Positions 1 through 5,352 of a stretch of 5,352 bases of DNA are shown piece after piece. The notes beneath the pieces were generated by a model, which saw nothing but the letters and a program-made list of their open reading frames with translations, had not been told where the DNA came from and did no database searches. Position 1 is the stretch's first letter. The number at the start of each line of letters is the position of its first letter. Both the position numbers and the translations under genes were made by a program. Source of the stretch: an uncultured Verrucomicrobia subdivision 3 bacterium (GTDB lineage: Bacteria > Verrucomicrobiota > Verrucomicrobiae > Limisphaerales > CAMLLE01); contig CAMLLE010000260.1 in assembly GCA_946480555.1 (NCBI GenBank), positions 1 to 5,352 of the forward strand, in the 5' to 3' direction.

Positions 1-249
1 ACCTACACCAACAATGTGCAGACCGCGCCGGCGATTGCGACGCTGAGCGATGGACGTTTCGTTGTCGTCTGGCAATCCGCTGGTCAGAACGGCAAAAGCC
101 TCTCGCCTTATGTGAATCACGGCATTTACGGCCAGCTGTTTTCCAGCACCGGAATCAAAATTGGCGGCGAGTTCGTGATCAGCAGTTCCGGCGCGATCCG
201 AAAGCTGTGCACGGAGGCCCGGCTTATCACGCCATTGGCCAACTGCTGA
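1..249 (+). CDS. C-terminal fragment of a repeat-rich exported adhesin-like protein (5' end outside window)
   Basis: The frame is open from base 1, so this is the 3' part of a longer gene; the GTG at 16 is internal and not a real start. The visible peptide holds one repeat unit of a kind found in multiples in large secreted or surface bacterial proteins: a 'T.PAIA.LSDGRFVVVWQS' strand, a polar Gly/Asn-rich loop, then 'GIYGQLFSSTG' and 'GGEFVIS'. Such units probably form beta-propeller or beta-sandwich modules; the exact function is unknown. The match ends near base 186. The remaining ~20 residues (Ala-Ile-Arg-Lys-Leu-Cys onwards) are basic and Cys-containing and do not resemble the family, so the true reading frame may have been lost there. 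No terminator hairpin follows. I am confident of the repeat type and unsure of the C-terminus. Confidence 0.7.
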   Translation, partial: TYTNNVQTAPAIATLSDGRFVVVWQSAGQNGKSLSPYVNHGIYGQLFSSTGIKIGGEFVISSSGAIRKLCTEARLITPLANC

Positions 250-401
250 TCCGAAAACCATTCCAGCGGACAGAAGCGCAGTCGAAATCCTGAAAAACCT
301 GCAACGATTTGCCGGTGAAACCGTCGCGACTTAACGAGAGTTGAGCCCTCCTCTGACGAACTTCCTTCCGTTGCGCATGTTGCTTCGTTAGATTCACACC
401 C

Positions 402-3035
402 ATGTTTTTGCGGTGGCTTGCAGTCTTGCTGTTGTTGCTCGGCGGTTCGCGTCCTGCGTTTGGCGCCTCCGCCGAGGTCAACGCATTCAACAAAGCCGCG
501 AGACATTTCAGCCTCGAATTTTGGGAGGGCGCGGCGCAGGAATTCGGTGCGTTCATAACCAATTACCCCACTTCGTTTCGCGTTCCGGAGGCAGTTCTTT
601 TCCGAGGTGAGGCGCTGATCAAGGCGCGCAAATTCGATGAAGCAATCCTTTTGCTGTCTGCCAGTCGCGAGCGCGCCGGGGAGCTGGGTGATCTTTACCT
701 TTTCTGGATGGGGCAGGCCCACCTTGAAAACACAAACTTCGCTGCCGCAGCCGGGACTTTCGGGCAGCTGGTCAACTTTTACCCGGACTCAACCAATCGC
801 CTCGAAGCCGCGGTGTCGCAGGCGGCCGCGCTTGCCCGAATGGAAAAATGGGCGGAAGTCTCTGCCTTGCTGCAAAATCGCGACAGCTTTTTCCAGCGGG
901 CTGCGCTGGGCGGAGTGAAGAACGATTGGATCGTGCGCGGATATCTGCTGCTCGGTGAGGCGGAGCTGGCGCTCGGGAAGCCGGAGCGGGCCGCCATTGT
1001 GATCGAAATGTTGCAGAACCAGTCCCTCGTGGGTGAACTCGCCTGGCAACGCTGGCATCTGCAGACGCGCATCGAAGTTGCGACACAGCGCCCGGATCAG
1101 GCCCTCGGAACCGCTACGAATCTGATGGCCCAGGCAGCTTCGATCGGCAGCAGCCGGCTGCGCGCGGAGAGCGCGATCCTCACCGGTTCCATATTGGAAA
1201 AGCTCCGCCGGCCAGCTGAAGCGATTGGTGTCTATCAACAAAACCTCACAAACAATGTTCCTGCGCCGTTGCAGCGGACGGCATTGCTGAAAATTGCGGA
1301 CCTCAGCCCGCGTCCCGCGGATGCTGTGCGGCGGCTCGAGGATTTTCTTCGCGAGTACCCCCAGACGGAAGCGGCGGATCTGGTGTTGCTGACTGCGGGC
1401 GAGCTGCGCTTGAAGCAGGCGGCGGCCGGAAACGAGGTGGACACAAATACTCTGCTCCAGGCGCAAACGCAGTTCGATGGAGTGATCTCGCAGTTCCGGG
1501 ACAGCGATCTCATTGGCAAAGCGCACCTCGGCCGCGGCTGGTGTTTCTGGTATCTGAAGGACTACTCCGCGGCGGCGGAGGCGTTTCGGCTGGCCGTGGA
1601 ACGTCTGCCCCAGTCGGAAGACCAGGCGGTGGCGCGTTTCAAACTCGCGGATGCCCAGTTCAGCGCCGGCAGTTTTGAAGTGGCGCTGACAACTTATCGC
1701 GACCTTGTTTCCACCTTCAGCACGCATCCGGGCGTTCGGCAAAGCCTGCTCGAACAGGCGCTGTACCAGACGATCCGCACGGCGCTGGCGATCACGAACC
1801 TGACGGAAGCGGAACAAGCCGTGCGGCAAATGCTGGCGTGGTATCCAAACGGGCTGCGCGGCGACCGTTGCCTTCTGTTGGTGGCCGAAGGCTACGCGCA
1901 GGAAAACAACCCCGCGCGGGCGCGCGAACTATTGGAGGATTTCGAAACGCAATTCGGAGCGGGCACGAATGCGCTCCTGCCTGAGGTAAAGCTCGCCGTC
2001 GCGCGCAGTTTCGAGAAGGAGGGGAAGTGGCTTGCCGCCATCGCCAGTTACGAGGCGTGGATCGGTGCATTCACAAACCACCCGCGCCTGCCGGAAGCCC
2101 GCTTTGCGCGGGCTTGGGACACGGCGATGTCCGGTGCCACGACCAATGCGTTGCAGTTGTTCCAGGCGTTCATTGCGGCGCATCCGGAGCATGAACTGGC
2201 GCCGCGCGCCCGCTGGTGGATTGGCGATTTCTATTTCCGGCTGCGCGAGTATGGCAAAGCCGAGGAGAACTATCCTTACACCACGAACTATGCGGGGTCG
2301 GACTTGTTTTATCTCGCGCATTTGCGCGCCGGGGCCGCGGCCATGGCGCGGCTCAGCTACAAGGACGCCATCTCGTATTTCACCACGTTGATCAGCGATC
2401 CCAAATGCCCGGCGGACTTGAAGGTGAAGGCTGCGATTGGCGCGGGTGACGCTTACATGGCGCGCAACGAACCAGGCGCGACTAATCGGCTGGCTGATCT
2501 CGAGGAAGCGGCGGGGCAATTCAATTTCGTGTTGCGGTTGTTTCCGACCAACACGTTCGCGACGATGGCGCTTGGCCGTTTGGGCGATTGCTACAAGGAA
2601 ATGGGGGCAGCGAATCCCAGGTTTTACGATCGCGCGGCAGAAGTTTACGGCCGCGTGATTGCGGCGACCAATGCAACCGACGGAGTCCGGCGGCAGGCGC
2701 GAGTTGCGTTGGGGATTCTCGCTGAAGCCCGGGCGGAAGGAAAAGCCGGTGCCGAACAGCAGGCGCTGCAGAAGGAAGCGCTGGCTCACTATGCGGATGC
2801 ATTTGTATTTGAAGACGTGCAGATGAATGATCCCGCAGACTTGTTCTGGTATCAGAAGGCCGGACTGGAAACGGCTCGCATGGCTGAGTTGCTCGGCAAC
2901 TGGAAACAGGCGCTGAACGTCTATCGATCCCTGCAATCGCTGCCCAACATGTCTGCCGCTTTCCAAGCCACGCTCGAGCGCCGCCGCATGAAGGCCCTGG
3001 AGCAGGCAAACGGCAACGGCCGCGCCGAGTTTTAG
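402..3035 (+). CDS. Exported tetratricopeptide-repeat (TPR) scaffold protein, 877 aa
   Basis: The N-terminus is a classic signal peptide: Arg4, a hydrophobic core at residues 6-13, and a likely signal peptidase I site after Ala-Phe-Gly at 21. No lipobox cysteine follows, so the mature protein is probably periplasmic, not a lipoprotein. Nearly all the rest is alpha-helical TPR-like hairpins, with clear units near residues 64-90, 99-128, 179-204, 253-282, 372-403, 409-440, 487-518, 527-561, 564-597, 600-624, 636-667, 676-715, 721-756 and 815-848. Many show the typical small residue plus 'A..F/Y' second helix and a closing Pro ('NFYP', 'REYP', 'AWYP', 'RLFP'). This resembles the repeats of BamD and YbgF/CpoB, but the protein is far longer and no enzymatic domain is visible. 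A role as a protein-interaction scaffold in the envelope is inference. The ATG is chosen because it directly precedes the signal peptide; no Shine-Dalgarno is seen. The C-terminal tail is polar (Asn/Gly/Arg). Confidence 0.93.
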   Translation: MFLRWLAVLLLLLGGSRPAFGASAEVNAFNKAARHFSLEFWEGAAQEFGAFITNYPTSFRVPEAVLFRGEALIKARKFDEAILLLSASRERAGELGDLYLFWMGQAHLENTNFAAAAGTFGQLVNFYPDSTNRLEAAVSQAAALARMEKWAEVSALLQNRDSFFQRAALGGVKNDWIVRGYLLLGEAELALGKPERAAIVIEMLQNQSLVGELAWQRWHLQTRIEVATQRPDQALGTATNLMAQAASIGSSRLRAESAILTGSILEKLRRPAEAIGVYQQNLTNNVPAPLQRTALLKIADLSPRPADAVRRLEDFLREYPQTEAADLVLLTAGELRLKQAAAGNEVDTNTLLQAQTQFDGVISQFRDSDLIGKAHLGRGWCFWYLKDYSAAAEAFRLAVERLPQSEDQAVARFKLADAQFSAGSFEVALTTYRDLVSTFSTHPGVRQSLLEQALYQTIRTALAITNLTEAEQAVRQMLAWYPNGLRGDRCLLLVAEGYAQENNPARARELLEDFETQFGAGTNALLPEVKLAVARSFEKEGKWLAAIASYEAWIGAFTNHPRLPEARFARAWDTAMSGATTNALQLFQAFIAAHPEHELAPRARWWIGDFYFRLREYGKAEENYPYTTNYAGSDLFYLAHLRAGAAAMARLSYKDAISYFTTLISDPKCPADLKVKAAIGAGDAYMARNEPGATNRLADLEEAAGQFNFVLRLFPTNTFATMALGRLGDCYKEMGAANPRFYDRAAEVYGRVIAATNATDGVRRQARVALGILAEARAEGKAGAEQQALQKEALAHYADAFVFEDVQMNDPADLFWYQKAGLETARMAELLGNWKQALNVYRSLQSLPNMSAAFQATLERRRMKALEQANGNGRAEF

Positions 3036-3151
3036 AAGGATGTCATTCCGCGCACGAGCCGAGGCGGATTGAGTGGTTCTTGGAGAAACCCGGCTGCTCC
3101 AATTGGCGGTTGGGCGAGATCCGTTTGCTGTCGAATTTCCGTTTTGCCCCT

Positions 3152-3180
3152 TTGACAGGCTTCCCGTGCGCCATTAGTGT
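3152..3180 (+). promoter_or_regulatory. Predicted sigma70-type promoter of the Fe-S carrier gene
   Basis: A perfect TTGACA -35 box at 3152-3157 is followed, after exactly 17 bases, by TAGTGT at 3175-3180. The latter matches the -10 consensus at its three most conserved positions (T1, A2, T6). Transcription would start near 3187, leaving an untranslated leader of only about 9-10 bases before the ATG at 3196. This implies the carrier gene is transcribed independently of the TPR gene upstream. The call is by consensus only; no operator sequence is recognised next to it. Confidence 0.55.
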
Positions 3181-3195
3181 CGATGCGTAATCTCT

Positions 3196-3546
3196 ATGGA
3201 ATCCGATGCCACTATTGCTGAGCCCGTTATCACCCTCACAGAGAGTGCTGCGGGCGAAGTGAAAGCGATGCTGAACCTGCCCGAGAACCGCGACAAACTT
3301 ATGCGCGTTTACGTCGAGCAGGGTGGCTGTTCCGGCATGCAATACGCAATGGTGTTCGATGAAAAGCGGCCAGACGACTTTTCGGTGGAGATGTTCGGTG
3401 TGACGGTCGTCATCGATCCATTCAGCGCCAAGTATCTCAAGGGCACGGTGGTTGATTTCAGTGACGAATTGACCGGTGGCGGTTTCAAGATTCAGAACCC
3501 GAACGCCCGCCAAAGCTGCGGCTGTGGCAAATCCTTTCAGGCCTGA
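3196..3546 (+). CDS. erpA: A-type iron-sulfur cluster carrier/insertion protein (ErpA/IscA, HesB family)
   Basis: This 116-residue protein has the usual length and full layout of the HesB/IscA family. After a short variable N-terminus comes 'ITLTESAAGEVKAML' (12-26), then the first conserved cysteine in 'GGCSGMQY' (Cys45), the 'VIDPFSAKYLKG' segment (72-83), and the C-terminal 'NPNA...CGCG' with Cys108 and Cys110. Those three cysteines are the ones that bind the [2Fe-2S]/[4Fe-4S] cluster in family members, which receive clusters from the ISC or SUF scaffold and pass them to apo-enzymes in the cytosol. The 'GGCSGMQY' and 'NPNA' forms look closer to ErpA than to classical IscA, but the split cannot be settled by eye. 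No isc or suf genes are adjacent; the gene stands alone with its own promoter and terminator. No Shine-Dalgarno is visible. The ATG at 3196 gives normal family length. Confidence 0.95.
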   Translation: MESDATIAEPVITLTESAAGEVKAMLNLPENRDKLMRVYVEQGGCSGMQYAMVFDEKRPDDFSVEMFGVTVVIDPFSAKYLKGTVVDFSDELTGGGFKIQNPNARQSCGCGKSFQA

Positions 3547-3567
3547 GCACGCTTCATCGCGCAGGCT

Positions 3568-3605
3568 AAAAAACGCCGTTCCGTGCGACGCGGAACGGCT
3601 TTTTT
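3568..3605 (+). terminator. Strong intrinsic terminator, probably bidirectional
   Basis: A perfect 9-bp GC-rich stem (GCCGTTCCG at 3575-3583 with CGGAACGGC at 3591-3599) encloses a 7-base loop. It is followed at once by six T (3600-3605) and preceded by six A (3568-3573, one C between). It starts 22 bases after the stop codon of the Fe-S carrier gene. Because of the A-tract on the other side, it would also end minus-strand transcripts, such as one from the candidate small gene at 3755-3943. Confidence 0.93.
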
Positions 3606-3700
3606 GTGCGGAATTCTCTGAAGGCTTTGGGTGAATCGCTTTTCCAGATTTTCAATTCCATCAAGTGCTGTGCGCATGCGTTCCTATTTTCGACGGCGGA

Positions 3701-3735
3701 GCCGGAATCGCAGACGCGATCGCGATTCGCACGGC
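3701..3735. repeat. Imperfect inverted repeat nested round a 10-base palindrome
   Basis: GCCGGAATCGC (3701-3711) pairs with GCGATTC (3722-3728) and, after a 3-base bulge, with CGGC (3732-3735), giving 11 base pairs round a 10-base loop. The perfect palindrome CGCGATCGCG (3715-3724) overlaps the loop and the 3' arm. No T-tract follows on either strand, so it is a poor intrinsic terminator. It could be a protein-binding site, a REP-like unit or an RNA hairpin downstream of the candidate minus-strand ORF. Only the base-pairing is seen; the function is unknown. Confidence 0.5.
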
Positions 3736-3754
3736 TGTACGGTTTGATGGTTGA

Positions 3755-3943
3755 TTAAAGAAACTGCAGAATTTCAACGGGCTCTGGCAGTTCTTTTCCG
3801 TTGTAAAAACCCCGCCACTTCTCGTCTTTCCCCTTGAATGCGAGACACCGGAAGCCGGCACATTTCACCCAGGCGCAAACTCGCTGCAACGGCACTGCAA
3901 CTTTCGAATCATTCTTCCGCACAAACTCACCATCAAAACTCAC
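3755..3943 (-). CDS. Candidate small cysteine-containing hypothetical protein (start uncertain)
   Basis: Read from the GTG at 3943, this gives 62 residues with a protein-like pattern. There is a positively charged N-terminal half, three cysteines (23, 28, 33) around 'WVKCAGFRCLAF', then 'KWRGFYNGKELPEPVEIL' near the C-terminus. The 'K.WR.FY.G.EL' ending resembles short uncharacterised proteins whose beta-hairpin reads 'CLAY...GKW..FY.G..L'; that likeness is from memory and unverified. The frame stays open upstream to a stop at 3998-4000, adding 18 plausible residues (including 'KSGRKISDKIG') without an in-frame ATG. The only nearby ATG, at 3988-3990, is one base out of frame. It may therefore be a real gene with a GTG start, a gene with an indel, or a remnant. 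Its transcription would end at the hairpin at 3568-3605. No function can be assigned. Confidence 0.5.
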   Translation of the reverse strand: MSFDGEFVRKNDSKVAVPLQRVCAWVKCAGFRCLAFKGKDEKWRGFYNGKELPEPVEILQFL

Positions 3944-4037
3944 GCCAATCTTGTCGGAGATTTTGCGTCCCGACTTTAAGCGTTTGTCATGAGAGACTTA
4001 CGAGAAAATTTGCAGACGAAAAGTGACAGCGGTGCGC

Positions 4038-4053
4038 TTTAACGGTTAAACCG
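4038..4053. repeat. Overlapping short palindromes upstream of the propeller gene
   Basis: TTTAA (4038-4042) and TTAAA (4046-4050) form one inverted repeat with a 3-base centre. CGGTT (4043-4047) and AACCG (4049-4053) form a second, overlapping one with a 1-base centre. The site lies about 80 bases before the ATG at 4133 and about 95 bases upstream of the candidate minus-strand start, so it could be an operator for either gene. No good -35/-10 pair is seen next to it, so the call is tentative. Confidence 0.25.
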
Positions 4054-4132
4054 GCGGCTTGGCAGGGTGCTGGCTCGATAAAGGTGAAACATTCAAGTTG
4101 CATCCGCGTCCAACTATCCAAAAATTGCTGTC

Positions 4133-4975
4133 ATGCGGATCGAAACTCTCACGGTTCTTTTTCTCTGTGGCGCCTTCGCTGGCGTGCCTTGTTCGGCTCA
4201 ATCCAAATTCCAGCCCCGAACTGCGGGTGCGGGGATTCAGCAAGTCGGCCTGATGCAGCATCCGGGCCTTCGCGAGAGTTCGGGTCTGATCGCCACCTCG
4301 CGCACGAATCTCTTCTGGACCCACAACGACGGTCCCGTTCCGCTGCTGTTCGCGATTGATCGCTTGGGGGAGGTGACGGCGGAATTCCGCGTCACGGGCG
4401 CAAGCCTGACCGATTGGGAGGATATTGCGCGCGATGACACTGGGAACCTTTACCTGGCGGATATCGGAAACAACGATGCAGACCGACGCCAGCTTCACGT
4501 GCATCGCATCGCCGAACCGGATCTCGCGCACACAACAGGGATGGCGCCAGTCACGCGATCATGGGTGTTGAATTTTCCGGCGCAGCCGTTCAATTCCGAA
4601 AGCCTGTTCATCTGGCGCGATCACGGCTTTGTCATTTCCAAACTGACGAAAGATCGGCGCGCAGTGATCTATCGCTTCCCGCTAGCGGCGACGAACTGCA
4701 CGTTGGAAGTTGTGGCCGAGCTGCCCGTGACCTCGCCGGTGACAGCAGCCGATTTATCCCGCGACGGCAAGATGATTGGCCTGGTCTGCAAAAGCGGGGC
4801 ATACATTTTCGACGTTGATGGCGATTTGCGGCGCGCGGCGGAAGTGCACCCGCGTTTCGCTGCGTTCCGCGAAGGACAGATTGAAGGCTGCTGTTTCGTT
4901 CCGGAAGGGTTGCTGGCTGTTTCGGAAAAGCGCGAAGTGTTCCTTTATTCCTGGGCGGCCTTTGGCCCGAAATGA
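4133..4975 (+). CDS. Secreted beta-propeller-like protein of unknown function, 280 aa
   Basis: A signal peptide covers residues 1 to about 22 (Arg2, hydrophobic core 5-17, probable cut after Cys-Ser-Ala). Cys20 is not in a proper lipobox (Gly-Val-Pro before it), so lipid anchoring is unlikely. The mature part has the conserved elements of a widespread uncharacterised propeller-like family: 'ESSGLIA' (48-54), 'FWTHND' (61-66), 'LTDWEDIARD' (92-101), 'LYLADIGNN' (106-114) with Arg118, then 'HRIAEP' (124-129). Later come 'FNSESLFI' (153-160), 'VISKLTK' (167-173), 'TAADLSRDGKMIGLV' (204-218) and 'EGCCFV' (251-256). The acidic Asp/Glu/Asn clusters could bind a metal, which is inference. At 280 residues it would make about five or six blades. 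No catalytic signature is recognised. It stands alone and converges on the zinc-ribbon gene. The ATG is chosen for the signal peptide; no Shine-Dalgarno is visible. Confidence 0.88.
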   Translation: MRIETLTVLFLCGAFAGVPCSAQSKFQPRTAGAGIQQVGLMQHPGLRESSGLIATSRTNLFWTHNDGPVPLLFAIDRLGEVTAEFRVTGASLTDWEDIARDDTGNLYLADIGNNDADRRQLHVHRIAEPDLAHTTGMAPVTRSWVLNFPAQPFNSESLFIWRDHGFVISKLTKDRRAVIYRFPLAATNCTLEVVAELPVTSPVTAADLSRDGKMIGLVCKSGAYIFDVDGDLRRAAEVHPRFAAFREGQIEGCCFVPEGLLAVSEKREVFLYSWAAFGPK

Positions 4976-5064
4976 CACCCGATCTTGCTTACCTTCCAGC
5001 GAGCGGGAAGGAGAGATTACCTGTTGGCCGATTCCGGCAACGGCTCCAATAACTCACTGGCTTT
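4976..5064. other. Convergent intergenic gap with weak hairpins
   Basis: Two short inverted repeats lie between the converging stops: CCTTCC (4992-4997) with GGAAGG (5006-5011) round an 8-base loop, and TTGGCCG (5024-5030) with CGG-CCAA (5041-5049, two-base bulge). Neither is followed by a run of T on either strand, so neither is a standard intrinsic terminator, although one might be expected here for both genes. Confidence 0.3.
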
Positions 5065-5352
5065 TCATAGTCCGCTGATAGCCTCGAAGACGCAGCGCAC
5101 GACGAATCCAACAAATTCGCCACCGACTTCCACGAGGAAATCGCCGCCAAGGTCAACGGCGCCTTTGAACTTTTCTTTTGGTGCCGTGCGGCGCGCGATC
5201 TTCTGCCATTCCCCGGCGTCGAGCCACACGCCGCCGCAGCTTTCGCAGAGATCAATTTCAACCGTTCGATACTTCACCACGCTGAGAAGCAGGCGGTCAT
5301 TCGGGCACTGGATCGAAGGTGATTTCGTCTTCAGGGTGCTGGGGATGCGCCC
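5065..5352 (-). CDS. TFIIB-type zinc-ribbon protein (5' end outside window)
   Basis: The frame runs open to the window edge, giving 95 visible residues. It carries the zf-TFIIB-like signature: 'CPND' (visible residues 16-19), a short beta-hairpin, then 'VEIDLCESCGGVWLDAGEW' (31-49). In this family the two knuckles bind zinc and the 'GGVWLD.GE' segment is the hallmark. Here the first knuckle is Cys-Pro-Asn-Asp instead of Cys-Pro-x-Cys, a variant seen in some members. The GTG codons at 5275-5280 are not the start, because they would cut off the first knuckle. The rest is a basic linker ('ARRTAPKEKF') and a Gly/Val/Phe-rich tail that may pack as an amphipathic segment. The protein is probably cytoplasmic; its role (nucleic acid or protein binding) is unknown. 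It converges on the propeller gene with 89 bases between the two stops. Confidence 0.88.
   Translation of the reverse strand, partial: GRIPSTLKTKSPSIQCPNDRLLLSVVKYRTVEIDLCESCGGVWLDAGEWQKIARRTAPKEKFKGAVDLGGDFLVEVGGEFVGFVVRCVFEAISGL

Noticed and set aside
366..401. Possible promoter (TAGATT at 389-394) for the TPR gene
   Set aside because: No acceptable -35 box lies 16-18 bases upstream, and it would give an almost leaderless start; the evidence is too weak.
126..722. Minus-strand ORF across the gap before the TPR gene
   Set aside because: Most of it is antisense to the repeat ORF and to the TPR gene's signal peptide and first repeats; no motif or start signal is seen.
789..1829. Long minus-strand ORF (346 codons) opposite the TPR gene
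   Set aside because: Its translation is rich in Arg, His and Gln with no domain pattern, and it lies wholly inside a clear plus-strand gene; it is a shadow of high-GC codon use.
1929..2966. Second long minus-strand ORF (345 codons) opposite the TPR gene
   Set aside because: Same low-complexity basic composition and complete overlap with the TPR gene.
3041..3190. Plus-strand open frame of about 50 codons between the TPR and Fe-S carrier genes ('IEWFLEKPGCSNW')
   Set aside because: It has no ATG start and no ribosome site, it overlaps the predicted promoter, and its length is within chance for this base composition.
3043..3513. Minus-strand ORF opposite the Fe-S carrier gene
   Set aside because: About two thirds is antisense to a certain gene and its translation shows no family features.
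4098..4126. Possible promoter (TTGCAT, 17 bases, AAAATT) for the propeller gene
   Set aside because: The -10 match is only three of six and lacks the leading T, so it cannot be told from chance.

Overview
The window is a stretch of ordinary bacterial chromosome with moderately high GC. It holds three intact plus-strand genes, a partial gene at each edge and one doubtful small gene. The style suggests a Verrucomicrobiota-like heterotroph: large exported TPR protein, Asn/Thr-rich linkers, starts without a clear Shine-Dalgarno, and an edge ORF of the 'FVVVWQS...GIYGQ' repeat type. This placement is inference from protein style; no rRNA or other marker gene is present.

Layout. Positions 1-249 hold the end of an exported, repeat-rich adhesin-like protein whose last ~20 residues look out of frame. 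After a 152-base gap comes an 877-residue secreted TPR scaffold protein (402-3035). A 160-base gap carrying a good sigma70-type promoter leads to an A-type Fe-S carrier (ErpA/IscA family, 3196-3546). That gene is closed by a strong, A/T-flanked hairpin that could terminate transcription from both sides (3568-3605). The next ~530 bases have no confident gene. They hold a candidate minus-strand small Cys-containing protein (3755-3943, start uncertain), an inverted repeat nested round a 10-base palindrome (3701-3735), and overlapping short palindromes (4038-4053). A secreted beta-propeller-like protein (4133-4975) follows. It converges on a minus-strand zinc-ribbon protein (5065-5352) whose 5' end lies beyond the window.

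The genes do not form an obvious pathway or operon: gaps, a promoter, a terminator and strand changes separate them. Three products are predicted to leave the cytoplasm (the edge repeat protein, the TPR protein and the propeller). The Fe-S carrier and the zinc-ribbon protein are cytoplasmic. I see no tRNA, rRNA, CRISPR array, insertion sequence, integrase or phage gene, and no convincing new multi-gene system. The items most worth a second look are the small minus-strand ORF with its missing start and the apparent frame break in the first ORF.
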